A stretch of 64,000 nt of DNA from CAVOXO01 sp963700425 (lineage in GTDB: Bacteria; Actinomycetota; Acidimicrobiia; Acidimicrobiales; Microtrichaceae), in the NCBI GenBank assembly GCA_963700425.1, contig CAVOXO010000005.1, positions 74,245 to 138,244 on the forward strand, written 5' to 3'. A program made the translations under genes and the position numbers. Below, piece after piece: positions 11,101-19,009 of this stretch (the stretch's first letter is position 1; the number at the start of each line of letters is the position of its first letter). The notes under the pieces were generated by a model. It did no database searches. It was not told the DNA's origin and saw only the letters and a list, made by a program, of their open reading frames with translations.

Positions 11101-11187
11101 GCGATGGCGGCGGTGGTGGCGCCGCAGGCTGCGGAGGCCGGTCTGCGCACGCCTCGAGCGGCTGGCCGCAGCGCGTCGAGGGCTGAC
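8117..11187 (+). CDS. Large winged-helix/ATPase/TPR transcriptional regulator, frameshifted
   Basis: Roughly 1000 residues with many single-base frame changes. The N-terminus is an OmpR-type winged helix (YRFGGFAVDTDTVEVIG, KEELLDNVWGDRFVSESTLT, IKTVHGRGYRFVAE). An AAA_16/STAND ATPase follows: FCGREAELGQCGDVLAR, Walker A GEPGIGKTRLAAEVAAA, and Walker B-like LTLIIDDVHWA. The remaining half is alpha-helical and alanine/leucine/glutamate-rich, as expected for TPR repeats. Architecture matches AfsR-like or adenylate-cyclase-like regulators, where the ATPase/TPR part controls DNA binding. The end is uncertain because ERLAAARRG is followed by phase-dependent stops (about 11187-11300). It likely controls nearby OsmC or DUF4242 genes, by proximity only. 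Confidence 0.65.
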
Positions 11188-11320
11188 CGGGTCGACGGGC
11201 ATCGATCTCCAGACAGTTCTCCACGCGCTCTCCAAGACCTCGGTCGGCCGACTCCTGGCGGATGGTGGATCACCCGACCACCGACCGAGCCCGCACGCGG
11301 GGCGACAAGGAGCACGAGCG

Positions 11321-11902
11321 ATGACCACCACCACCACGGAATCCGCCACGACCGATCGAGGAGACCAACGGCGTGCCCGACCGCCAAGCTGTTCGGCACC
11401 ATCGCCAAGATGAAGGAACACGGCGAGCTCGCCGCGTTCCGGTTCACCGCCCGCAACGAGTGGATCGACGGCACCGCCAGCGCCTCGACGATCCACGAGT
11501 GGCACGGCGCCGGCGCCGACCACGCTCCACGTCGAGGAGTACCGCTTCACCGCGGATCACCCGACCCTCGGTCACGGGCACGGGCCGACCCCCAGGAGTA
11601 CGTGCTCCACGCCCTCGCGGCCTGCATCACCGCCGGGGTCGCGACCGGTGCCGCCGCTCGTGGCATCTCGCTGCATCGCGTGTCGTCGACGGTCGATCGG
11701 CGACATCGACGTCCGCGGCGTGCTGGGCGTCGACCCCGACGTCCGCAAGGGCTTCAGCGAGGTGCGAGTCGACGTCGACATCGACGCCGACGCCGACGAC
11801 GACACCATCGACGCGCTCATCGCCTCCGCGACCAAGTACTCCGCGGTGTTCGACATGCTGACCGGCCCCACGACCGTCACGGTCGGCCCGATCGAGCGCT
11901 GA
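11321..11902 (+). CDS. OsmC-family protein (paralogue 2), frameshifted
   Basis: About 190 residues: MTTTTTESATTDR, KLFGTIAKMKEHGELAAFRF, ARNEWIDGTASASTIHEWHG, QEYVLHALAACITAGVATGA with the conserved active-site cysteine, IDVRGVLGVDPDVRKGF, and KYSAVFDMLTGPTTVTVGPI at the end. About five frame changes, most of them one inserted base and one a lost C in a C run. It is clearly paralogous to the protein at 6.2 kb (NEW..GT.S.ST, LAxCLTAGVAS, GVLGIDP, SAVFD). AAGGAG lies 8 bases before the ATG. Expected role: peroxide detoxification. It lies directly downstream of the large regulator on the same strand. Confidence 0.7.
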
Positions 11903-11948
11903 GCGCCGTCACCGGATCCGCGCACCTCGACACGAAACGGATCGCACC

Positions 11949-12850
11949 ATGGCACCCATCGACTCCCGACCGGTCCCGGACCCGACGGCGGCAGCGGCAC
12001 CGACATCCTCGCGGCGCCCGGTCTCGACGACCGGACGCGCCGAGCACCGCAGTCCCGACACCGCGAGCGCCTGCTCGGCGTCTGGGCCCACCCCGACGAC
12101 GAGGCCTACCTCGCGGCCGGGCTGATGGCCCGGATGGTCGGGGCCGGCGGCCAGGTCACCCTGCTGACCCTCACCGACGGCGAGGGCGGGTTCCCCAGCG
12201 ACGACCCGCGCGCCGGTGGCCGAGCGTTCCGCGACACCGGCGCCGGCGAGCTGCGATCGGCCATGGCGCACCATCGGGGTCGACGACGTTCGGTTCCTCG
12301 GCGTCGCCGACGGGACGCTGCGGCGACGCCATCGGGGCGATCTGGTCGGTTGCGGCGATCGTCGCGGTCGATGCACGAGGTGCGACCTGACGCGGTCGTC
12401 ACGTTCGGGCCCGACGGAATCACGGGTCACGACGACCACGTCGCGACACTGGGGACTCGCCACCCGCGGCCTGGTCGGCCTGCGCCCTCGGGAGCATCTC
12501 TGGTATGCCGCGAAGACCGATGCGTGGCTCGACGAGTGGCGCGACCTCCACGACGAGTTCGGCGTGTGGATGACCGAGGAACCCACGGGCGTGCGCCACG
12601 ATGAGCTCGAGCTCGTCGTCGACCTCGACGGCGAGGATCTCGACCGCAAGCGAGCAGTGCTCGCCGCCCACGCCAGCCAGACCGAAGCACTCGCGGACCG
12701 CGATCGGCGAGGACCGCTATCGCAGGTGGATCCGCCAGGAGACGTTCCGCCGGCCGACCGGGAGCGAGCTCGAGGTCTTCGCTGCAGACCCACCGGGGGC
12801 ACCGGTGCGTTTCCCTCGGGTCAGCCACCCTCGGGGCGGTGGCGTCGTGA
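11949..12850 (+). CDS. PIG-L family deacetylase, frameshifted
   Basis: A GlcNAc-PI de-N-acetylase-like zinc hydrolase of about 295 residues. LLGVWAHPDDEAYLAAGLMA contains the AHPDDE zinc motif; LLTLTDGEGGFPSDDP, VRFLGVADGT, VVTFGPDGITGHDDHVAT (third zinc-ligand histidine region) and VLAAHASQTEAL follow. Relatives include MshB and Mca of mycothiol metabolism and LmbE-like proteins; the exact amide substrate is unknown. Several +1 changes are needed. The predicted stop TGA overlaps the azlC GTG as GTGA, supporting an operon with azlCD. In the sequence as given, the last part runs through into the azlC frame. Confidence 0.7.
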
Positions 12851-13572
12851 CTGCCGTCGACGCCGCCGAGTTCGACCCGATCCCCCTGGTCCGACCGTCG
12901 GCCGTTCGACGGGCAGTGCACGACATCGCTCCGTTCTCTCTCGCGGTGATCCCGTTCGGTCTGGCCGTGGGCAGCGCCAGCGCCACAGCAGGACTCTCGG
13001 GCCCGGAGACGATGTTCGGCGCGGTCGTGCTGCTGGCCGGCGCCGCTCAGCTCGGTGCGGTCGAAGCGGTCGGATCCGGTGGCGGCATCGCGGCCGCTGT
13101 CACGGTCGCCATTCTCATCAACCTGCGCTTCGTGTTCTACGGGGCGGGGGTGGCCGGCTGGTTCTCCGACGCACGGCTCGGTCGACGGCTGCTGCTGGCG
13201 TTCCCGATCGTGGACCAGACGTTCCTGCTGTGCCAGGAGCACTTCGAGACCGAAACCGACCCGGCCTGGCGGCAGCGCTACTACCTCACCGCCACTGCGG
13301 TCCTCGCCTCGGCCTTCGTGCTCAGCCAGCCGGTGGCCTTCTATCTCGGAGCTGCGTTGCCCGACGAACTGGGGCTCCACCTCGCCGCTCCCCTCGCCTT
13401 CGCCGGCATGATCGCCACGTCGATGAAGGGCCGCCGCGAACTGATCGCCGGTGCGGTGGCCGTCGTGACCGTTGTCGTCGGCGCCGGCGCGATCGGTGCT
13501 CTCGCACTCCCCCTCGGGGTCGGCCTCGGCGTCGCACTCGCGACCGGCACCGGAAGGGACAGCCGGTCATGA
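12847..13572 (+). CDS. azlC: AzlC family branched-chain amino acid exporter large subunit
   Basis: 241 residues, unbroken. Typical AzlC features: AVHDIAPFSLAVIPFGLAVGSASATAGLS near the N-terminus, ILINLRFVFYGAGVAGWF (the conserved NLRhxxYG segment), and several hydrophobic membrane segments. AzlC and AzlD form an inner-membrane exporter for branched-chain or related amino acids. The start GTG overlaps the preceding stop, and the stop overlaps the azlD ATG as ATGA, a tight translationally coupled pair. Confidence 0.88.
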   Translation: MTAVDAAEFDPIPLVRPSAVRRAVHDIAPFSLAVIPFGLAVGSASATAGLSGPETMFGAVVLLAGAAQLGAVEAVGSGGGIAAAVTVAILINLRFVFYGAGVAGWFSDARLGRRLLLAFPIVDQTFLLCQEHFETETDPAWRQRYYLTATAVLASAFVLSQPVAFYLGAALPDELGLHLAAPLAFAGMIATSMKGRRELIAGAVAVVTVVVGAGAIGALALPLGVGLGVALATGTGRDSRS

Positions 13573-13883
13573 CCACGTTCGCAGCGTTCGGCATCGCCGC
13601 CGCCATCACCTACCTGCTCCGGAGTTCGATGACGCTCGTCGGCGACCGGCTGTTGTCGTCGACGACGGTCGCAACGGCGATCGCCCTCGTCTCCCCTGCC
13701 GTGCTGAGCGCCATGGTGGTGTCGGCCCTCGTGCTCGACCACGGTCGGTTGTCGCCTCCGGTCCTCATCGAGACGCTGGCCGTCGCCGCAGCTGTGCTCG
13801 CAGTCCGCAGAACGGGCAACGTCAGCATGGCCCTCGCCGTGGGACTCCCGGTCTACTGGATCGGAACCCTGGCCGGCCTGTGA
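13569..13883 (+). CDS. azlD: AzlD family small membrane subunit
   Basis: 104 residues with about three hydrophobic membrane segments (AAFGIAAAITYLLRS, ATAIALVSPAVLSAMVVSAL, VLIETLAVAAAVLAV). Length, topology and the Y-L-x-R-S motif match AzlD, the small partner of AzlC in amino acid export. The start ATG overlaps the azlC stop. Confidence 0.86.
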   Translation: MTTFAAFGIAAAITYLLRSSMTLVGDRLLSSTTVATAIALVSPAVLSAMVVSALVLDHGRLSPPVLIETLAVAAAVLAVRRTGNVSMALAVGLPVYWIGTLAGL

Positions 13884-14000
13884 GGTCCCACACGACCTCC
13901 TCCCGCACTGATCGTTGGCACGACGTTCATCTCCGCGTCCCTCGATGTTCGTTACGGTGGCCGACGTGCACACCGTGAGCGTTCGGCGAACAGTGAAGCG

Positions 14001-15278
14001 ATGAGCCGGCCGGGCACCACGACCTCGCCGGCCGACGCGACGGTCGCGCCGGATCACCAGTTGCTGGGGATCGCCGTGCTGCTCGGTGCGGCCGGGGCGG
14101 TCGCGGCGTTGGCGTTCGTCGCCGTCGTATCGGCCGGTCAGGACGTGCTGTGGCCCGACTCGATCGATCCGAGCGCGTTCTCCGGATCGCTCCGCATCCC
14201 CCTCATCATGACGATCGGCGGCCTGATGGTCGGACTCGTCCACGCCACGGTGTCGAGCGCGGCGGAGGAGAACGTGTTCGTCGCGCTGGCCACCGGGCGG
14301 ATCGACCCCCAGGCCATACCGGGTGGCCTGGCGATCGCGGTCGTGACGTTGATCGCCGGGTTCAGCCTCGGTCCGGAGGTGCCGACCGGGATGGCGGCCG
14401 CCGGTCTCGTCGCGCTGGCCAGCTCGCGCTGGGGTTTCCTGCGCCGCAACGCCCAGTTCGCGATGAGCGTCGCCATCTCCGGCGCGTGGGGTGGGTTGTT
14501 CACCTCACCGTTCACCGCCGTGTTGCTCAACGTCGAGTTGACGTTCGAACGGCGGGTGCTGCGGTGGGCCACGATCGCCGCCGACGCCGCCGCGGCGATC
14601 GTCGGGTTCGCCATCTTCTTCGCCGTCGACGCCGGCTGGTCCGATGTGTTGCGGCTCCTCGATCTGCCGTCCTACACCCTCGGCCTGCCCGAGCTGGCGA
14701 TCGCGGCGGGGCTCGGCGTGGTCGGCGCGGTGCTCGGCACCGTGTTCAAGCTCTCGACGCTCGCCACCCGCAAACTGGCCGCGCCGTTGGCCGACCATCC
14801 CATCGTGCGGTGCACGCTGGCCGGCCTCGTGCTCGGGCTGCTCGGCATGGCGCTGCCGCTCACCTTGTTCCTCGGCACCGAGGGCCTCGCCGACGTCGCC
14901 TCCGAGCCGGCCGCTCTCGGGGCCGGGCTGATCCTGGCGAGCGTCATCGCGAAGATCCTCGCCACGACCGGCGCCCTGTCGTTCGGGTTCGTCGGCGGGC
15001 CGATCTTCCCGCTGCTGTTCGTCGGCGGGGGCATGGGTGCGGTGCTCCACCTGGCGATCGACGACATCCCGCTCGCGCTCGCCATGACGGCGATGATGGC
15101 CGCGGTCCCTTCCTCGGTCATCCCGGTCCCGTTGAGCGTCGCCACCCTGACGATCCTGATCGCCGGCGTTGCCCCACAAGAAGCGACCGCGGTCTTCACC
15201 GCGGCCCTCGTCGGGCTGATCACCGGCCGCCTCATCCAGGCCGCACTCCCCGAGCCCAAGGCGGCCGACACACCCTGA
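14001..15278 (+). CDS. ClC-family chloride channel/transporter
   Basis: 425 residues, unbroken, about 10-12 membrane segments. GFSLGPEVPTGMAA corresponds to the selectivity loop G(K/R)EGP in canonical ClC proteins; here the usual glutamate context is altered (SLGPE), as in a divergent bacterial subgroup. AISGAWGGLFTSPFTAVLLNVELTF and the late SFGFVGGPIFPLLFVGGGMG (GxFxP-like) match the ClC pore loops. Role: anion channel or Cl-/H+ exchange at the inner membrane. It stands alone downstream of azlD, with its own 117-base upstream region. Confidence 0.82.
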   Translation: MSRPGTTTSPADATVAPDHQLLGIAVLLGAAGAVAALAFVAVVSAGQDVLWPDSIDPSAFSGSLRIPLIMTIGGLMVGLVHATVSSAAEENVFVALATGRIDPQAIPGGLAIAVVTLIAGFSLGPEVPTGMAAAGLVALASSRWGFLRRNAQFAMSVAISGAWGGLFTSPFTAVLLNVELTFERRVLRWATIAADAAAAIVGFAIFFAVDAGWSDVLRLLDLPSYTLGLPELAIAAGLGVVGAVLGTVFKLSTLATRKLAAPLADHPIVRCTLAGLVLGLLGMALPLTLFLGTEGLADVASEPAALGAGLILASVIAKILATTGALSFGFVGGPIFPLLFVGGGMGAVLHLAIDDIPLALAMTAMMAAVPSSVIPVPLSVATLTILIAGVAPQEATAVFTAALVGLITGRLIQAALPEPKAADTP

Positions 15279-15327
15279 CGGCGGTCCGCGACCCGTGTCA
15301 GGCGCGACGCAGGTCGGCGGGGTCCGG

Positions 15328-16275
15328 TCAGGTGGGCGTCTGGGTGGGTGGGGTGCGGTCGACGCAGCGGAACCCGATGTGACTCATGCCGGTGTCGATC
15401 GCCTGAGGGCGACGAGCGGCCGGTCGGTAGCGCATGCAGTACGAATCGGCGCAGAGGAACGACCCTCCCTTCACGACACGCCGAGGCGTGCCGAACTGGG
15501 ACTGGTTCGGATCGAGGCTCTCCTCGGGTGTGGCGCCGCGTGGATCTCGCGGTACGCAGCAGGGCGCCGAGCCGACGAACCGGTCCTCGCGGTACCAGTC
15601 GGCGGTCCACTCCCACACGTTGCCGGCCATGTCGTACAGACCGAACCCGTTCGGCGGGAAGGCCCCCACGGGTGAGGTGGTACCGAAGCCGGGCTCGGGC
15701 CGGTACGGGAAGTCACCCCGCCAGTGGTTGGCCAGCGGCGGTCCGCTTCCTTCCCGGTGGTCGCCCCACGTGTAGGTGGCTCCGTCGATCCCGCCGCGGG
15801 CCGCCCGTTCCCATTCCGCCTCGGTTGGTAGTGCGAGGCCCGCCCATGCCGCATAGGCCTCCGCGTCCTCGGCCGCTACGTGCACGACGGGGTGCGAGTC
15901 GCGTCCGACGAGGTCGCTGTCCGGCCCCTCGGGATGACGCCATGAGGCACCCGGGGTCCAGGTCCACCACAGGCTGAGGTGGCGCAGGTCCACCGGGCCG
16001 GCGGTGGGCGTGAACACCATCGAGCCGGCGACCAGGTTCTCCTCTGGCGCGCCCGGGAACGCGGCGGGGTCGAGCGGCCGCTCTGCCACGGTGACGTACC
16101 CCGTCGCGTCGACGAACTCGCCGTAGTGCGCGTTGGTGACGAGGTACGGCTCGATCGAGAAACCCGCCACCGCCACCCGTCGGGCCGGACCCTCCTCGGG
16201 GTAGTGGTGATCCGACCCGATGAGGAACTCGCCGGCGGGGATCCTCACCATCCGATCGAGGTCCGCGTCGTTCAT
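15328..16275 (-). CDS. Formylglycine-generating enzyme (sulfatase-modifying factor)
   Basis: 315 residues, unbroken, FGE-sulfatase domain throughout. MVRIPAGEFLIGSDHHYPEEGP opens the domain; LPTEAEWERAARGG, YDMAGNVWEWTADWY and GGSFLCADSYCMRYRPAARR are hallmark motifs. The last carries the two active-site cysteines (near residues 275 and 280) that bind copper and oxidise the sulfatase cysteine to formylglycine. This active-site pair separates a true FGE from cysteine-lacking relatives such as EgtB. It lies 13 bases downstream of the sulfatase gene on the same strand, so the enzyme and its maturase are probably co-expressed. Confidence 0.9.
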   Translation of the reverse strand: MNDADLDRMVRIPAGEFLIGSDHHYPEEGPARRVAVAGFSIEPYLVTNAHYGEFVDATGYVTVAERPLDPAAFPGAPEENLVAGSMVFTPTAGPVDLRHLSLWWTWTPGASWRHPEGPDSDLVGRDSHPVVHVAAEDAEAYAAWAGLALPTEAEWERAARGGIDGATYTWGDHREGSGPPLANHWRGDFPYRPEPGFGTTSPVGAFPPNGFGLYDMAGNVWEWTADWYREDRFVGSAPCCVPRDPRGATPEESLDPNQSQFGTPRRVVKGGSFLCADSYCMRYRPAARRPQAIDTGMSHIGFRCVDRTPPTQTPT

Positions 16276-16288
16276 CGGCGCGTCGCGG

Positions 16289-17791
16289 TCACGCGCTGGG
16301 CATGCCTGTCTGGAGCTTCGCGAGCACCTCCTTGAGACTGAAGCTCGCCGGCTCCTGGCGGGGCGGGAACTCGATCAACGTCTGAAGCATCTGGGCGACG
16401 AATGCTTGGCACGGCACGGCGAGGAAGGCGTGGTCCAACAACCAGTCGTAGTAGGTGTTGGAGGTGATCGGTGCCTGCTCGAAGGGATCGGTGCGCAGGT
16501 TGAACATCAGCGGCACGCGCAGCTCGGTGAAGGGCTCGGCCCAGATGCGCAACGTCCCCTCACATCGTTGCTCGAGGAACACCAGCTTCCAGTTGTCGTA
16601 GCGCACCGCGGTGAGGTCGCCGTCGTCGGAGACGTAGAAGAAGAAGTTGCGGGCGCTGTCCTCTTCTTCGCCGGTCAGCCACGGCAACTGGTTGTTGCCA
16701 TCGAGGTGGACCTTGTAGGTGGTGCCACCCAGGTCGGTTCCGGCTTTGAGCTGCGCTGCGATGTCCTCGACACCCGCGGCGGACAGCAGGGTCGGGAACC
16801 AGTCGTTGTGGCTCATCATGCCGTTCTTGACCTCGCCGGCCGGGACATGGCCGGGCCACCGCACCACGCAGGGCACCCGGTACGCGCCCTCCCAGTTGGT
16901 GTTCTTCTCGCCACGGAACGGTGTGGTGCCGGCGTCGGGCCAGGAATTGGCGTGCGGGCCGTTGTCGGTGGAGTAGACGACGATGGTGTCCTCGGCCAGA
17001 CCGAGTTCGTCGAGCAGACCCAACAGATCCCCCACCAGGTCATCGTGATCCATCATCGTGTCGTGGTAGTCGGACTGCCACCGACCGGCGCGGCCCTTGC
17101 TCTCGGGCTTCACGTGGGTGCGGAAGTGCATGTGCGTCGAGTTGAACCACACGAAGAACGGCTGGTCGGAATCCGCCTTGTCACTGATGAACGTCCTGGC
17201 GGCCGCCAGGAACTCGTCGTCGACGGTTTCCATACGCTTCTTGGTGAGCGGGCCGGTGTCCTCGATGCGCTGCGTGCCGTCGGCGTTGGCCCACGAGTGG
17301 ATGACGCCGCGGGGCCCGAAGCGCTTCTGGAAGTCGGGGAAGTCCTTCGGCATCGGGTAGTCGTCGAGTTCGGGCTCCTCCTCGGCATTGAGGTGGTAGA
17401 GGTTGCCGAAGAACTCGTCGAAGCCGTGGACTGTGGGCAGGAACTCGTCCTTGTCGCCCAAGTGGTTCTTGCCGAACTGCCCGGTGGCGTAGCCGTGCGC
17501 CTTCAACGCCGTGGCGATGGTGGGATCCTCGGGCCGCAGCCCGATGTCGGCACCGGGCATGCCCACCTTGGTCAGACCCGTTCGGATCGGATTCTGACCA
17601 CAGATGAAGGCGGCACGGCCGGCGGTGCAGCTCTGCTCGCCGTAGTAGTCGGTGAACCGCACGCCCTCTTCCGCGATGCGATCGATGTTGGGGGTCCGAT
17701 ACCCCATGAGCCCGTCGGAGTAGCAGCTCAGGTTCGAGATCCCTATGTCATCTCCCCAGATGACCAGGATGTTCGGCTTGCCGTCCGGCAC
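16289..17791 (-). CDS. Arylsulfatase (formylglycine type)
   Basis: 500 residues from GTG 17791, which has GGGAGG at the right distance; longer upstream reading frames lack support. Metal site DD at residues 14-15 (VIWGDDIG), modified cysteine Cys55 in SCTAGRAAF, GKNHLGD, HMHFRTH, YSTDNGPH and PFRGEKNTNWEGAYRVP are all in the expected order. The signature is C-T-A-G-R rather than the usual C-x-P-x-R. No signal peptide, so probably cytoplasmic. It hydrolyses a sulfate ester, substrate unknown, and is activated by the adjacent FGE. Confidence 0.92.
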   Translation of the reverse strand: MPDGKPNILVIWGDDIGISNLSCYSDGLMGYRTPNIDRIAEEGVRFTDYYGEQSCTAGRAAFICGQNPIRTGLTKVGMPGADIGLRPEDPTIATALKAHGYATGQFGKNHLGDKDEFLPTVHGFDEFFGNLYHLNAEEEPELDDYPMPKDFPDFQKRFGPRGVIHSWANADGTQRIEDTGPLTKKRMETVDDEFLAAARTFISDKADSDQPFFVWFNSTHMHFRTHVKPESKGRAGRWQSDYHDTMMDHDDLVGDLLGLLDELGLAEDTIVVYSTDNGPHANSWPDAGTTPFRGEKNTNWEGAYRVPCVVRWPGHVPAGEVKNGMMSHNDWFPTLLSAAGVEDIAAQLKAGTDLGGTTYKVHLDGNNQLPWLTGEEEDSARNFFFYVSDDGDLTAVRYDNWKLVFLEQRCEGTLRIWAEPFTELRVPLMFNLRTDPFEQAPITSNTYYDWLLDHAFLAVPCQAFVAQMLQTLIEFPPRQEPASFSLKEVLAKLQTGMPSA

Positions 17792-18008
17792 GTGACCTCC
17801 CGAGGTTCGAGCGGGGCCCATCGCGCCCCGAGACCGAGAGCAGGACTGTAGACGGTGCGGAGCTCCCGAGCCTCCGCAGCTTTTTCCCGACGAAGGGGAC
17901 ACGACAACGGCCTCGATGACCGATCCGCCCACCCGGGCACACAGGGGCGTCAGCCAGGTACCGGGGCCGCGGTCGCCCTGACGGTGCCGAACCGAGGATC
18001 GGGCGCCG

Positions 18009-19007
18009 TCAGGATGACGGCGAGGTCGGGATGCCGCCCTGGTGGTCACCGACGATGGTGCAGGCCTGCCGGCCGAGATCGACCCGCCCATCGTCCGAGG
18101 CGATGGTGGCCTCGATTCGATCGCCGGGCCGGAGCCGTTTGTCGTTGCGGACCGCGGCGCGACGGATCAGACCGGCGCGGCGCTTCGCCGACACCATCTG
18201 TGCGACCATCGCCACTGGCTTCGGCGGTGCCTGGAGGGCGCATCCTCCCGGTGTCCCGGTCGCGACGATGTCACCCGGATGCCAGTTCTGGACCTCCGAG
18301 AGCTCGGTGAGGGTTGGTGCGGGGGTGTGGATCATGTCCGAGGCGAAGGCGTCCTGGCGGACCTGTCCGTTGACGGTGAGGCGGAGCCGCAGCTCGGCGA
18401 AACGCGCCAGGTCATCCTCATCGACCAGCGTCAGGTGGGGGCCGGCAGGCCCGAAGGTCCTGTAGCTCTTGCCCTTGTAGAACTGCAGCTCGGGCAGCTG
18501 GACGTCGCGCGCGCTCACGTCGTTGACCATCACGAGCGCCGCCACGTGGGACGCGAGATCGCCGGCGTCGACATCCACCGGCCCCACCACATCGGTGGAG
18601 AGGACGAGACCGATCTCGAGTTCGTAGTCGAGGAATTCGACGTGGTGCGGGGTGACGATGTCGGTGTCCGCCGGTGCCAGGCACGACGATGCCTTCCTGA
18701 AGAAGATGTTGAAGGGGCTCGATTCCGGGTCGAGCCCCGAGTCCTTCATGTGGCTCCGGTAGTTGATGGCCTGACAGATGAACTGCTGGTTCTCGGTGAT
18801 GGGACACAGCACGTCGAGCTCGTCGATCGGCACCGGATCCTCCAGCCCCGCGGTGCCGTGTCGCACCGCCGTTGCGGCTTGGGTGATGAAGTCGCCGGTG
18901 GTCTGGTGGTCTCCGACAACCGGCCGGGCCCGGGTCACATCGTCGGTATCGACAACCGCCCAGCCGGTTCGGTCTCCCGAGGCGAATCGAATCACGTTGG
19001 CGGCCAC
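18009..19007 (-). CDS. Fumarylacetoacetate hydrolase family protein
   Basis: About 332 residues from GTG 19007. The C-terminal FAH fold is visible: NYRSHMKDSGLDPESSPFNI, FLDYELEIGLVLS (metal-binding acidic E-x-E), ALVMVNDVSARDVQ, SYRTFGPAGPHLT, and WHPGDIVATGTPGGCA. FAH enzymes hydrolyse C-C bonds of acylpyruvates or decarboxylate/hydrate meta-cleavage products. Last gene of the VOC-SDR-monooxygenase-FAH operon: the preceding stop lies three bases from this start (TGATCGTG). Consistent with the hydrolytic step of aromatic ring breakdown; the specific substrate is inferred only from context. Confidence 0.88.
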   Translation of the reverse strand: MAANVIRFASGDRTGWAVVDTDDVTRARPVVGDHQTTGDFITQAATAVRHGTAGLEDPVPIDELDVLCPITENQQFICQAINYRSHMKDSGLDPESSPFNIFFRKASSCLAPADTDIVTPHHVEFLDYELEIGLVLSTDVVGPVDVDAGDLASHVAALVMVNDVSARDVQLPELQFYKGKSYRTFGPAGPHLTLVDEDDLARFAELRLRLTVNGQVRQDAFASDMIHTPAPTLTELSEVQNWHPGDIVATGTPGGCALQAPPKPVAMVAQMVSAKRRAGLIRRAAVRNDKRLRPGDRIEATIASDDGRVDLGRQACTIVGDHQGGIPTSPSS

Positions 19008-19009
19008 GA

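Noticed and set aside
4937..12850. Programmed frameshifting as the cause of the many breaks
   Set aside because: Breaks occur at unrelated sequences without slippery heptamers or downstream structures and affect unrelated genes including housekeeping ones.
16220..17851. 543-codon frame antisense to the sulfatase
   Set aside because: Exact mirror of a gene with all sulfatase active-site motifs; no recognisable domain.
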